Part shown: positions 31,234 through 39,685 of the stretch, piece by piece
Layout of the letters: each line of letters starts with the position of its first letter
How positions within the stretch are numbered: the first letter of the stretch is position 1
Origin: Nonomuraea glycinis
Lineage (GTDB): Bacteria > Actinomycetota > Actinomycetes > Streptosporangiales > Streptosporangiaceae
Reading direction: 5' to 3'
Assembly (NCBI RefSeq): GCF_014646515.1
Contig: NZ_BMNK01000009.1
Span: 248,001 to 312,000 of the forward strand
DNA: 64,000 bases
Position numbers and translations under genes: made by a program
Notes under the pieces: generated by a model
Databases searched by the model: none
Told to the model about the DNA's origin: nothing
What the model saw: only the letters and a program-made list of their open reading frames with translations

Positions 31234-33194
31234 TGCCTGTCCTTGCGCCAGTCCAGGCGTGGCGGTGGTGGCCCGAGGTTGGGCGGGGGCTCCGCGTCGC
31301 CGCCACCGTCGCCGTTGCCGCCGGCGCGTTCGACGGCGAGGCCGGATGCGCGGACGTCGTCCAGCTCGCCGAGCGTGGTCTTGGGGAAGGTCAGTATGGC
31401 CGGGTTCGCGTCTGCCAGGCGGACCCGTCTGCCGTCCGCGGTGGCATCGGTGACGATCACGGACGTGGTGGGCAGCTGCTGGAGCTGGTGCGGCTCGACG
31501 AGGAACTCCCGCGAGCGCTGCAGCACCCGCTCCTTCTCGGACATCTTGTCGGCGGTCCTGCCCCACTCGGTCGACTCGGTGATGTCCTCGGCCAGGTCGG
31601 CGTGGCTCTCGGCACGCTCCTCGGCGGAGTCCTCGAGCTGGTCGATGGTCGAGGTGTAGCCGCCGTCGAGGCCGGGCAGCGACTCGCTGATCGTCTCGGT
31701 GAGCTGGGCCAGCTCCAGCCGGTGCTCGGTGCCGACGTGCTCGCTGGCGACCCTGGCGTCCTCGGCGTTGCCCAGGCGCATGAAGGCGACCGCCGCGTGG
31801 CCCCTGCCGAGCCGCTCGCGGACGGTCGGGGTGAGCGACCGGTAGGTCAGCACGAGCCCGGTCTTGGAGGTCTCACAGGCGTCCATCAGCCGGTCGAGCA
31901 CGTCCCCGCGGAGCTTGTCCGCGCCCGCCACGATGATCGTGTGGTACCAGGGCCGGTCGGAGGCGGGCGACTGGCGCAGGATGTGCGTCAGGGCGGTCGC
32001 GACGTACGTGCCGAGCACCCGGTTGCCGAACACGCCGGCCTGCCGGTCCATGCTGACGACCCGGAGCCTGGCGGGCGGCAGGCGCACGGCCTGCGTGCCG
32101 AGGGTCTCCAGCTTGCGCAGCTGCGACTCCAGCGCCCAGGCCCGCTCGATCACCACGCGGTCGCTCACCCCGCGCCCGAACAGGGTGCCGATCCGCTCCA
32201 ACTGGGTGGCGGTGATCAGGCCGAACCGCAGGTCCTCACGCGGGTCGCCGACCTGGGCCAGCGCCCGGAGCGCGGCGGTGACCTGACTGATCGTGGCGTT
32301 CTCGCCGAGCACCTCCAGCACCCGCTCCAGGATGGCGTTGTCGAAGCTGAGGTCGCGGGTGCTGCGGTGCTCCTCGCTGACGCTGACCACGTGCGCGAGC
32401 ACGTCGGCGAACGCCTCGGGCTTGAGCGTGGCGCCTAAGTCGAGCCTGGGCAGGTCGACCGGCAGCACCCAGACCAGCGGATCGTCACCGCCCTTACGGG
32501 CCAGCTCGATCAGGTCCTTGGCGATCGCGCCCTCCGACAGGTCGAGCACCGTCAGGTGGCCGCCGCTGTAGAGGCGGGTGGCGCCGAGCAGGGTGATCAG
32601 CGCCGACCAGCCGGGCAGCGTGCCGCCGGCCACGTCGATGCGGTCGATGTCGTCGGGCACCGCGACGGCGTACCAGCTGAGCTGGCGGTCGTGGCGCTCC
32701 TTGACCTCCTGCCATTCGCGGTAGCGCTGCGCGTGCTCCTCCTGCGCGCGGAACAGCTCCTTGTCACGTTCCTGGCGCTGGCGGTCATCCCTCGCCTGCT
32801 GCTCGTGGACCCGGTGCTTCACCGCCCGGTCGCCCTGCAGCAGGGCGTAACTGCAGATGATCGCCACGCCGCCGGTGGCCAGCACGCCGATGAGCGCGAA
32901 GGACCAGCCGAGATAGCCGGTGAAGGCCAGCGTGAGCAGCAGCGTGGTGAGCATGATCATGAACAGCCGGACCAGTCGTACCGGCCGGTTGAGCATGTCC
33001 TCCTGCAGGCGCTCGCGGCGCAGCAGCTCGCTCTGTTTCTCCGCGTCCGTGCCTCCCTTGCCGGGTTCGTTCTCCTCGGCAGGCGACGGCCGCTTCGGGG
33101 GAGGCCCCGGGTCGGGGTGCAGCAGGAGGTACTGCCAGCCCAGGTAGATGCGGTCCGCCTGCAGCTGTGCGTGGTCGGGATGCACGTCCGCCAC
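31230..33194 (-). CDS. Membrane-anchored coupling-protein/FtsK-like protein lacking Walker A
   Basis: 654 aa. A short cytoplasmic start, two membrane segments at about 76-92 and 97-118, a charged coiled coil (about 122-170, EQQARDDRQRQERDKELF), then a large cytoplasmic domain. Part of this resembles the C-terminal motor fold of TraG/VirD4 or FtsK proteins: RVVSMDRQAGVFGNRVLGTYVATALTHIL, IIVAGADKL in the Walker B position, FMRLGNAEDARVASEHVG. No GxxxxGK motif exists anywhere, so it is probably a catalytically dead motor or scaffold. GTG start after GGAGGGGG. Directly upstream of the HerA-like ATPase. Confidence 0.75.
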   Translation of the reverse strand: MADVHPDHAQLQADRIYLGWQYLLLHPDPGPPPKRPSPAEENEPGKGGTDAEKQSELLRRERLQEDMLNRPVRLVRLFMIMLTTLLLTLAFTGYLGWSFALIGVLATGGVAIICSYALLQGDRAVKHRVHEQQARDDRQRQERDKELFRAQEEHAQRYREWQEVKERHDRQLSWYAVAVPDDIDRIDVAGGTLPGWSALITLLGATRLYSGGHLTVLDLSEGAIAKDLIELARKGGDDPLVWVLPVDLPRLDLGATLKPEAFADVLAHVVSVSEEHRSTRDLSFDNAILERVLEVLGENATISQVTAALRALAQVGDPREDLRFGLITATQLERIGTLFGRGVSDRVVIERAWALESQLRKLETLGTQAVRLPPARLRVVSMDRQAGVFGNRVLGTYVATALTHILRQSPASDRPWYHTIIVAGADKLRGDVLDRLMDACETSKTGLVLTYRSLTPTVRERLGRGHAAVAFMRLGNAEDARVASEHVGTEHRLELAQLTETISESLPGLDGGYTSTIDQLEDSAEERAESHADLAEDITESTEWGRTADKMSEKERVLQRSREFLVEPHQLQQLPTTSVIVTDATADGRRVRLADANPAILTFPKTTLGELDDVRASGLAVERAGGNGDGGGDAEPPPNLGPPPPRLDWRKDRQ

Positions 33195-33361
33195 GTGACC
33201 CCCTCCGGCTGCGCTGTGTCGTCAGTAGGGTCGGTGTCCCTCCGCTCCGTGACAGCGTATGAGTTACAACCCCTGCTGCGGCAGGGTTCTCGGCAATTCG
33301 ACCAGCACAATGGGTGCATTGGGGTGAGTGGGACAAGCGTGACCTATTACCATCGATACCC
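33195..33361. promoter_or_regulatory. Divergent promoter region of the HerA locus
   Basis: 167 bp between the pseudo-motor gene and the first beta-domain gene. TATTAC lies about 16 bp before the ATG at 33362 and may be a -10 giving a nearly leaderless mRNA. No clear operator is seen. Confidence 0.4.
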
Positions 33362-34021
33362 ATGACGGAACCCTCCGGTGACAGCGGCAAGCGAAGTCGC
33401 CCCGTAGCGGTACCCGTACTCGCCTTGGTGACCCTCACCGCCGTCGGCATCGCCGCTCTGCTGGGCGGCTTCGACGAGCGGCCCGCAACCCCGCCGCCAC
33501 GGCTCAAGGCCGGTCAGAGCCTGGACATGGGCAAGTTCGAGGCCCGGTTCATCGAGTCCAAGGTGACGACCGAGCCGGCCACGAGCCAGTTCACCGAGGA
33601 CAAGCGCTTCCTCGACGTGGTGTTCAAGGTGACGAACAAGACCGACGAGACCCTTGTCGTGGGCAGCCCGCCGAACGACAAGAGCCCCGGCTACAGTTTC
33701 GGCGGGGCGCTGCTGAAGATGACCCCGCAGCTCAAGAGCGAGTTCGGCGGCCAGCTGTTCGTGTTGTCCAAGGACGTGAAGTCCAGCCAGTTGCATCCTG
33801 ACGTCCCCGCCACCGTGATCGCCCGCTACGAGCTGGAGGGTACGGCCACGCCGCCCGAGCAGGTGACGTACGACGTGGGCGCGTACGAGGAGATGGAGAA
33901 CCCGCTGACCGGCGTCGTGACCTGGCTGCTGCCGTCCGAGGGGGGCTTCGTCGGCAAGGCGGAGGTGAAGAAGGTGGCCGCGACCGTCACCCTGCCGGTG
34001 AAGCAGGAAGGGACGTCATGA
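33362..34021 (+). CDS. Single-pass membrane protein with extracytoplasmic beta domain (A)
   Basis: 219 aa. Basic N-terminus, one membrane segment at about 17-35 (VPVLALVTLTAVGIAALL), then an external domain of about 175 residues that looks like a DUF4352/immunoglobulin-like beta-sandwich (RFLDVVFKVTNKTDETLVVG). Function unknown. First of three genes with the same architecture; the stop overlaps the next start (ATGA). Divergent from the motor genes, so co-regulation is probable. Confidence 0.75.
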   Translation: MTEPSGDSGKRSRPVAVPVLALVTLTAVGIAALLGGFDERPATPPPRLKAGQSLDMGKFEARFIESKVTTEPATSQFTEDKRFLDVVFKVTNKTDETLVVGSPPNDKSPGYSFGGALLKMTPQLKSEFGGQLFVLSKDVKSSQLHPDVPATVIARYELEGTATPPEQVTYDVGAYEEMENPLTGVVTWLLPSEGGFVGKAEVKKVAATVTLPVKQEGTS

Positions 34022-34665
34022 CGGCCACCGACGAGGAGCGTCCCGCGCCCCCGCGCCGCGCCCGCCGGGAGCCGCCCCGCCGCCGGGCGGCCGTCACGGT
34101 GCTCAACACCCTGGTCGGCCTGCTCCTGGTCGCCGGGGCCGTGGCCGTACAGTCGCTGGAGCTGTCCCAGGCGGAGATGGACGCGCCGATCACCTATGTG
34201 GGCGCGAAGGACGCGGCGGTGGACGCCGGCCGGTTCTCGGTACGGGTCAAGAAGGTGTCCACGGCCAGGGCGGTCAAGTCCGGGGGCGAGGTCGTGCCGA
34301 CCGAGCAGGTGTTCCTGGTGATCGAGGCGGAGGCCACCGTGCCGCAGAAGCCGGTGCACCTGGCGCCGCCCACCCTGCTCGCCGCCGACGGCAAGAAGTT
34401 CGTCGCGACCGACAAGGTGGACAAGACCCTGACGCTGGCCAACCCGTGGATCCAGCCGGGGTGGTGGGCGTCGGGCAGGTTCGTCTTCGAGGTGCCGCCC
34501 GGCGCGCTGCTCGGCGCGCGGGCCGTGTTCCATCTGCCCATCGGCGGCCTCTACGCCGAGCCGCTGCCGCCGGAGGCACAGGTCGACCTCGGTATCGACA
34601 CGGCCATCGCCAAGCAGCTCAGCTCCGCGCCCGCGGACGTCGTCGACCTGGACGAGAAGAAGTAG
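34018..34665 (+). CDS. Single-pass membrane protein with extracytoplasmic beta domain (B)
   Basis: 215 aa. Arg/Pro-rich cytoplasmic leader (RRARREPPRRRAAV), membrane segment about 29-46 (LNTLVGLLLVAGAVAVQ), then a beta-rich domain: VDAGRFSVRVKKVSTA, QVFLVIEAEATVPQK, WWASGRFVFEVPPG. Similar in layout but not obviously in sequence to proteins A and C. ATG overlaps the previous stop; 3 bp before the next gene. No enzymatic motif seen. Confidence 0.75.
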   Translation: MTATDEERPAPPRRARREPPRRRAAVTVLNTLVGLLLVAGAVAVQSLELSQAEMDAPITYVGAKDAAVDAGRFSVRVKKVSTARAVKSGGEVVPTEQVFLVIEAEATVPQKPVHLAPPTLLAADGKKFVATDKVDKTLTLANPWIQPGWWASGRFVFEVPPGALLGARAVFHLPIGGLYAEPLPPEAQVDLGIDTAIAKQLSSAPADVVDLDEKK

Positions 34666-34668
34666 GCC

Positions 34669-35655
34669 ATGAGCACGAACGACCCGGACCGCGACTGGTT
34701 CGCCCCGCCGCCGAGCCAGCCCACCCAGCCGCCGCAACCCACGCCGCCACCCCAGGGTGCGCCTTCAGGGCAGGGCACGCCGTCTCAGGGGCCACAGCGG
34801 CCTCAGCCGCCTCTGGCTCCGGCTCGGCCGCGCCGGGGGCAGCGGCAGCCCTTCTCGCCCGGTGCGCCGCCGCCTCGGCCGCGCCGGGGCACGGCGCCGT
34901 TCCCGGACCAGCAGGTGTGGCCGCCGCCGCAGAGCCGGTCGGTCAGCACCGCGACGCAGCCGATCCCGGCCATCCCGAGCGCCGGGCCGCTGCCTCCCTC
35001 GACGCCACCGCCCCCTCCCGCCGAAGACGTACCCTCGGCCGTACCGACGCCTCCACCCGCGCCCGCCGCCGCGGCTGTGCGGCCGCGGCGCCGGCGTGGG
35101 CGGACGCTGCTGCTGGGCGTCGGCGCGGTGGTCGTGTTCACCCTGGGCATGGGCCTGCCGACGGCCGACCGCTACCTGTTCTACAAGAGCGGGCAGCCGA
35201 GCGAGACCGTCCACGTGGTGCCGGTCGGGCAGCAGGTGACGTACGAGCACGTGACCTGGCTGGCGGTGATCAAGCCGACGCCGCCGCCGGCGGGCACCAC
35301 GCACACCACCCCCGACAAGCAGTGGCTCCAGATCACTGTGACCCGCAAGGCCGCCGACGAGACCGGCACCCTGCTCACCGGCAGGCCCGAGCTGACCGTA
35401 CGGGACAAGTCCCAGCGCACCTGGCAGGTGGAGATCGTCGAGGACAACCTGCCCACCGACAAGCACGAGGTGCACCGGGCCTACGACTACTCCGCGCTGG
35501 CCGTGGTGCCCAAGGCGGTGGCCGGCGAGGTGGAGCTGCACCTGGAGCCGAACATCACCTACCGCTCGGACACGCCCACCGAGAAGCTCCTGCAAGTCAC
35601 CCCGGAGGACGAGGAGAAGGCCGCCAGGAACGACGTCCTGATCTTCAGGCGCTGA
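34669..35655 (+). CDS. Single-pass membrane protein with Pro-rich cytoplasmic region and external beta domain (C)
   Basis: 328 aa. Residues 1-140 are Pro/Gln/Ser-rich and disordered (SQPTQPPQPTPPPQ), then a basic stop (RPRRRRGR), a membrane segment about 147-165, and an external domain with KQWLQITVTRKAADETG and AVAGEVELHLEPNITYRSD. The long Pro-rich arm could reach the cytoplasmic motor proteins. Third gene of the operon. Confidence 0.75.
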   Translation: MSTNDPDRDWFAPPPSQPTQPPQPTPPPQGAPSGQGTPSQGPQRPQPPLAPARPRRGQRQPFSPGAPPPRPRRGTAPFPDQQVWPPPQSRSVSTATQPIPAIPSAGPLPPSTPPPPPAEDVPSAVPTPPPAPAAAAVRPRRRRGRTLLLGVGAVVVFTLGMGLPTADRYLFYKSGQPSETVHVVPVGQQVTYEHVTWLAVIKPTPPPAGTTHTTPDKQWLQITVTRKAADETGTLLTGRPELTVRDKSQRTWQVEIVEDNLPTDKHEVHRAYDYSALAVVPKAVAGEVELHLEPNITYRSDTPTEKLLQVTPEDEEKAARNDVLIFRR

Positions 35656-35676
35656 CGCCCCGAGGCGGCGCTGTCC

Positions 35677-36996
35677 TCAGGCGGTGATGTCCTCGCCTCG
35701 CAGGCGTGCCCTGGTGGCGGCGATGTCGAACGCGGCGGCCAGCACGCTGAAGGACAGGGCGGTCACCAGGAGGTCCAGGACGAACGCCACGGGATGGCTG
35801 ACGAACAGCCACATGAACGGCACGTCCGAGCCGATCAGGGTGTAGATGGCCCGGCTCGCGTAGTCGGCGCCCACGTGGAGGCCGGTGTACAGCAGGCACA
35901 CGAGGCCGAACAGCGTCGCACCGCCCTTCACCGTGATCCTGAAGGCGTTGACCACGGGCACCCACCGCTCCATGAAACCGCCCACGACCCGGTCCACGGC
36001 CCGCTGGGTGATCGAGTGGCTGCCCTCCAGCTTGTCGACGCCCTTCTCCAGCCCGGTGCCGCGCACGGCCCTGCGCACGTCGTCCACGGAGGCGCCGAAG
36101 ACCAGCACGGCGACCGCCAGCCAGGTGAGCGGCACGGCGAGCGCGTCCACCGCGTACGGCCACACCTCGGCCACCCAGGCCCAGAACGCCTCCCAGCCGG
36201 GGATGCCCGCCTTGGCCTGCTCCCAGGTGCTCTGGACGCCGCCCACGATGGCGCGCTGACCGGTCCAGTCGCCCCGGAGCGCCGAGAGGTTGTAGAGGGC
36301 GTTCAGCGCGCAGAACACGAAGGAGAACTCCGCGAAGGCGGCGGCGACGCCGGAGAACCCGCCCTTGCCGTTCTCCACCATGCGCGCGAACAGCACGCGC
36401 AACCCGAAGGTGACGGCCATGGCCGCGAGCGAGACCCGCCAGTCCAGACTGACCAGGCCCACGCCGTACGTGACCGCCTCGTCGGTGCCGTTGGCGATGT
36501 TGTTCAGGATGGGTGTGTAGAAGTTGTCGTCGAGGTTGTGCAGCAGGTCCATCTGCTGGAAGTCGGCCGCGTCCTCGATGTGCAGCGACCAGGCCATGTA
36601 GATGACCGCGAAGGCCGGCGCGATCCGGTTGAGCGAACGCCACAGCCTCTCCGGCGCCTGCCCGTCCGCCTCGCGCGCCCGAGTCTCCCAGAGCACCCGG
36701 CGCAGCGACAGGAACATGCCCGTGACCATCGTCATCGAGATCAGGATCACCACGGTCAGCAGCACGTAGGCGGCGACCAGGCGGGCCTGGTAGAAATCGC
36801 CGTGCTGGATCTCCGAGGCCAGGTAGAGGGTGGCCCAGCGGGCCAGCTCACCCGCCGAGAACCAGAGGATCAGCGGCAGCGCGCAGCGCCCCGCGAGCCT
36901 GAGGGCATGCAGGGGCAACGAGAAGGGGGACGGCATCTGCTGAGCCGGTGCGGGCCCAGGTCGGGGCGGTGCCATCACACCTGACGATCCGGACAT
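35677..36996 (-). CDS. Polytopic membrane protein of the HerA locus
   Basis: 439 aa with about seven or eight membrane segments, e.g. LVAAYVLLTVVILISMTMV, FAVIYMAWSLHI, LAVPLTWLAVAVLVFGA, GATLFGLVCLLYTGLHV and LDLLVTALSFSVLAAAF. No transporter family motif recognised. It points toward protein C and ends 21 bp from it; a channel role in the same machine is an inference from position. I used ATG 36996; TACGAT lies 7 nt before it, consistent with leaderless mRNA. ATG 36975 is an alternative. Confidence 0.65.
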   Translation of the reverse strand: MSGSSGVMAPPRPGPAPAQQMPSPFSLPLHALRLAGRCALPLILWFSAGELARWATLYLASEIQHGDFYQARLVAAYVLLTVVILISMTMVTGMFLSLRRVLWETRAREADGQAPERLWRSLNRIAPAFAVIYMAWSLHIEDAADFQQMDLLHNLDDNFYTPILNNIANGTDEAVTYGVGLVSLDWRVSLAAMAVTFGLRVLFARMVENGKGGFSGVAAAFAEFSFVFCALNALYNLSALRGDWTGQRAIVGGVQSTWEQAKAGIPGWEAFWAWVAEVWPYAVDALAVPLTWLAVAVLVFGASVDDVRRAVRGTGLEKGVDKLEGSHSITQRAVDRVVGGFMERWVPVVNAFRITVKGGATLFGLVCLLYTGLHVGADYASRAIYTLIGSDVPFMWLFVSHPVAFVLDLLVTALSFSVLAAAFDIAATRARLRGEDITA

Positions 36997-37085
36997 CTGC
37001 TGAATCGTATCGGTCTGTCCCACCTCGCGCAGCCGCACCACTCGGCTGGACGCGGCTCTCCCGCTCGCGCAGCCACACCTCTCCG

Positions 37086-38024
37086 CTAAGCGCGACTCTC
37101 CAGCCGCCGGGCCAGCTCCACCAGCTCCGGCAGGCGCAGCACCCGACCCCCCGCGCCCGGCAGCGGCACGTGCAGCGGCTCGGTCCAGCGCGCCGGGATC
37201 GCCGCGAAACCGTAGAACGCCCCGGCCAGGCCACCGGTCACCGCGCCCACGGTGTCGGTGTCGCCGCCCAGGTCGATCGCGACCCGCAGCGCCTCCGCCG
37301 GCCCCGAGGTGGTACGCAGCGCCCACACGGCCGAGCCGAGACAGGGCCAGATCGCGCCGTTGAACTCGGTGGCCTGGTCAGGGTGCCAGCTCGGCGCCAG
37401 CACCACGGCATAGCGCTCCCGGTGCTGTGCGGGGATCTCGGCGAGGACGGCGGGCACGGCTTCGACGGGATCGCCGCCGTCGAGCGCCACCCGCAGCAGC
37501 TCGTGGTAGACGGCCGTGCCCTCCCAGGCGGCCGGGTCGCCGTGGGTCAGCGCCGCGATGCGCCGGGCGGCGTCCATGGTCGCCGCACGCCCGTCGGCGG
37601 CGAAGTAGACGGCCGAGGTGGTGGCCCGCATGAGCGAGCCGTTGCCGGCGGCGCGCCGGGTGCTCTGGAAGTGGAAGCCCGCCGCCAGATCCCACGGCAT
37701 GCCGTTGGTGAGCACCTCCTCGGTCTGCAGGCCGATGTCCTTGGGCTCGTCGGCGGCCCACCGCTGGAACCGGGCGAAGACGTCGGGCAGGTCCAGCCCG
37801 CCCCGCTCCAGCAGCGACTCGGCCAGGTGCACGGCCATCTGGGTGTCGTCGGTGGCCTCTCCGGGGTCCCAGCCGCCGCCACCGCACATCTCCCCGCCAC
37901 CTCCGGAGGAGACGGGGAACCGGCCGCTGAACGCGCCGGCCGCCCCGAACTCGAACGGGGCTCCCAGCGCATCGCCCACGGCCGACCCCACGACCGCGCC
38001 GACGGCACGTTGAGTACGGTCCAT
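37086..38024 (-). CDS. ADP-ribosylglycohydrolase family protein
   Basis: 312 aa, ARH/DraG fold. GSAVGDALGAPFEFG at the start, metal-binding DDTQMAVHLAESLL, and the C-terminal LGGDTDTVGAVTGGLAGAFYG with the second Asp pair, so the two-Mg site is complete. It would remove ADP-ribose from Arg, Ser or a small molecule. Cytoplasmic, ATG 38024. With the macro-domain protein at 14305 the window has two ADP-ribose hydrolases. Confidence 0.93.
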   Translation of the reverse strand: MDRTQRAVGAVVGSAVGDALGAPFEFGAAGAFSGRFPVSSGGGGEMCGGGGWDPGEATDDTQMAVHLAESLLERGGLDLPDVFARFQRWAADEPKDIGLQTEEVLTNGMPWDLAAGFHFQSTRRAAGNGSLMRATTSAVYFAADGRAATMDAARRIAALTHGDPAAWEGTAVYHELLRVALDGGDPVEAVPAVLAEIPAQHRERYAVVLAPSWHPDQATEFNGAIWPCLGSAVWALRTTSGPAEALRVAIDLGGDTDTVGAVTGGLAGAFYGFAAIPARWTEPLHVPLPGAGGRVLRLPELVELARRLESRA

Positions 38025-38066
38025 CTCTGCAGCGTATCGGCGCCCCATACCGTGATGAACGCCGCG

Positions 38067-39038
38067 CTATGCCACCTGACCAGGTTCGCAGGTGCGGCAG
38101 GGGCGGTAGCCGGCCGTGCGGGCCTGGGCGAGGGTCCGGAAGCCGTGGCGGTGGGCCGGGGTGATGCGGCGGGCGTTTCTGCAGGTCGGGAAGCAGACTA
38201 CGCCGGTGGTGTCGCTGCCCAGGTAGAAGACCCGCTCGCGGGCCAGGGCGCGGAGGCGGTCGAGGTCCACACCCTCCGCCGCGAGGAGCCGTTCCTTGAC
38301 GGCCGGGCCGAAGACGTACTCGCCCACGCCTCCGTCGGAGCGGGTCACCCGGTGGCAGGGGATGAGGAGCGGCACCGGGTTGCCGCCCAGGGCCGTCCCC
38401 ACCGCGCGCACCGCCCTGGGCCGGCCGATCCGCTCGGCGATCCAGGCGTAGGGGCGTACCTCGCCTCTGGGGATGGCGCGGGCGGCGAGGAGCACGTCGC
38501 GCTGGAAGTCGCTCAGGCCACGCAGGTCCAGGCGCAACCCCGAGGAGCGGCCGGTGCGCAGGGCCGGCACCAGCCCGGCCGGCGGCTTGGCGGCGGGCAG
38601 CAGCGGGCGGCCGAACCGCTTCCTGAACGACTCGGCGAACCCCTCCACGGGCTCGTGCACGTACACGATCCCCTGGTCGGTGAAGGCCACGTCTAGCTCC
38701 CCGATCGGCCCCGGCACCCGTACCCAGCGCGCCGCGATCCGGTCGAGCAGGCCGTCGGGCGCATCGGTGACCAACGCCGCCAGCCCGGCGAGCAGCGGGT
38801 CCCGCCCCTGACCCACCTCACGCGGGACCGTGGGGCCCTGCCCGGCCACAGGCGGGTTCGTGGGGCCCTGCCCGGTCGCATGCGGGTTCGTGGGGCCCTG
38901 CCCGGTCGCACGTGGGTTCGTGGGGCCCTGCCCGGTCGCATGCAGGTTCGTGGGGCCCTGCCCGGTCGCACGTGGGTTCGTGGGGTTCATGCCCGCCGAA
39001 TGGGAGGTGGGGTCCGGGGTTGCCGGTCGCGGGGTCAT
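38067..39038 (-). CDS. Ogt-type methylguanine methyltransferase fused to a C-terminal Ada zinc domain
   Basis: 323 aa. Residues 17-70 are 10-residue repeats (ATGQGPTNPR). The methyltransferase core follows, with the acceptor Cys in PLLIPCHRVTRSDGG and ALGGNP before it. The C-terminus (about 268-320) is an Ada metal domain: FYLGSDTTGVVCFPTCRNARRI and YRPCRTCEP, four Cys, which in Ada removes methyl from DNA phosphotriesters. The order is the reverse of E. coli Ada and there is no AraC helix-turn-helix. ATG overlaps the upstream ECF sigma stop (ATGA), so the two are co-translated. Confidence 0.9.
   Translation of the reverse strand: MTPRPATPDPTSHSAGMNPTNPRATGQGPTNLHATGQGPTNPRATGQGPTNPHATGQGPTNPPVAGQGPTVPREVGQGRDPLLAGLAALVTDAPDGLLDRIAARWVRVPGPIGELDVAFTDQGIVYVHEPVEGFAESFRKRFGRPLLPAAKPPAGLVPALRTGRSSGLRLDLRGLSDFQRDVLLAARAIPRGEVRPYAWIAERIGRPRAVRAVGTALGGNPVPLLIPCHRVTRSDGGVGEYVFGPAVKERLLAAEGVDLDRLRALARERVFYLGSDTTGVVCFPTCRNARRITPAHRHGFRTLAQARTAGYRPCRTCEPGQVA
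38821..38990 (-). repeat. 30 bp tandem repeat, about 5.7 copies
   Basis: Units start at 38821, 38851, 38881, 38911, 38941 and 38971, with core GTGGGGCCCTGCCCGG. In frame inside the Ogt-Ada gene; encodes the N-terminal decapeptide repeats. Not CRISPR: there are no spacers. Confidence 0.95.
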
Positions 39039-39595
39039 TGGGCGCCTCCCAGTGCGCGCAGCCGCTTCAGGCCGCGCGAGATGTGCGACTTCACGGTCCC
39101 CTGCGGGATCTTGAGCACCGTGGCGATCTCACTCACCGGCAGGTCGACGACGTGCCGGAGGACGACCGCCGCCCGCTGCTCGGCCGGCAACCGGCCGAGC
39201 AGCGCCTGGAGTTCGTCGCCCGTCTCGTGGCGCGCGGCCGTGCCCTCGACGCTCTCGCGGGGGTCGGCCGTCTCGACGGGCACCCCGCGAAGGTCGGGGG
39301 GCGGTTTGCGGGATCTGGTCCTGGCGCAGTTGCGCCAGAGGTTCATCAGAATCGTCATGAGCCAGGCCCTCGGCTGCAGCCCGGCGATGCGGTCGCGATC
39401 GTATCCGGCCAGCGCCCGGTAGGCCCGCAGGAACGCCTCCGCGGTCAGGTCCTCCGCGTCGGCCCACCGGCCGCTGAGGCGCAGCGCGGTGGTGAACACG
39501 AGCCCGCGGTGCGCGGCGAACAGCTCGGCGAACCCCTCGTCGAGGTCGTCCAGCAGCGCCTTGCGCACGGGATCGAGACAGTCCATGTGACTCAC
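39035..39595 (-). CDS. ECF-type RNA polymerase sigma factor
   Basis: 186 aa from GTG 39595; ATG 39586 (MDCLDPV) is equally possible. Region 2: FAELFAAHRGLVFTTALRLSGRWADAEDLTAEAFLRAYRAL, PRAWLMTILMNLWRN. Region 4: LQALLGRLPAEQRAAVVLRHVVDLPVSEIATVLKIPQGTVKSHISRGLKRL. No anti-sigma gene adjoins it; instead the next gene, overlapping by 4 bp, is the Ogt-Ada fusion. Suggests a sigma-controlled response to DNA methylation damage. Confidence 0.9.
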   Translation of the reverse strand: MSHMDCLDPVRKALLDDLDEGFAELFAAHRGLVFTTALRLSGRWADAEDLTAEAFLRAYRALAGYDRDRIAGLQPRAWLMTILMNLWRNCARTRSRKPPPDLRGVPVETADPRESVEGTAARHETGDELQALLGRLPAEQRAAVVLRHVVDLPVSEIATVLKIPQGTVKSHISRGLKRLRALGGAQ

Positions 39596-39635
39596 ACCCG
39601 ATACAACACCGCGAGCCCCGACCTCGTTGCACGCG

Positions 39636-39666
39636 AAAGGCCCGCGTCCGGAGGACGCGGGCCTTT
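39636..39666. terminator. Intrinsic terminator downstream of the DUF1416 gene
   Basis: AAAGGCCCGCGTCC (39636-39649) pairs perfectly with 39653-39666, loop GGA. Confidence 0.85.
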
Positions 39667-39685
39667 CGAGCAGACGTTGGACCGC

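Noticed and set aside
28122..33194. Known HerA-based anti-phage defence (with NurA, SIR2 or DUF4297 partner)
   Set aside because: No nuclease or NADase gene is adjacent; partners are membrane proteins.
38821..38990. 30 bp repeats taken for a CRISPR array
   Set aside because: Units are contiguous with no spacers and are in frame within a protein gene.
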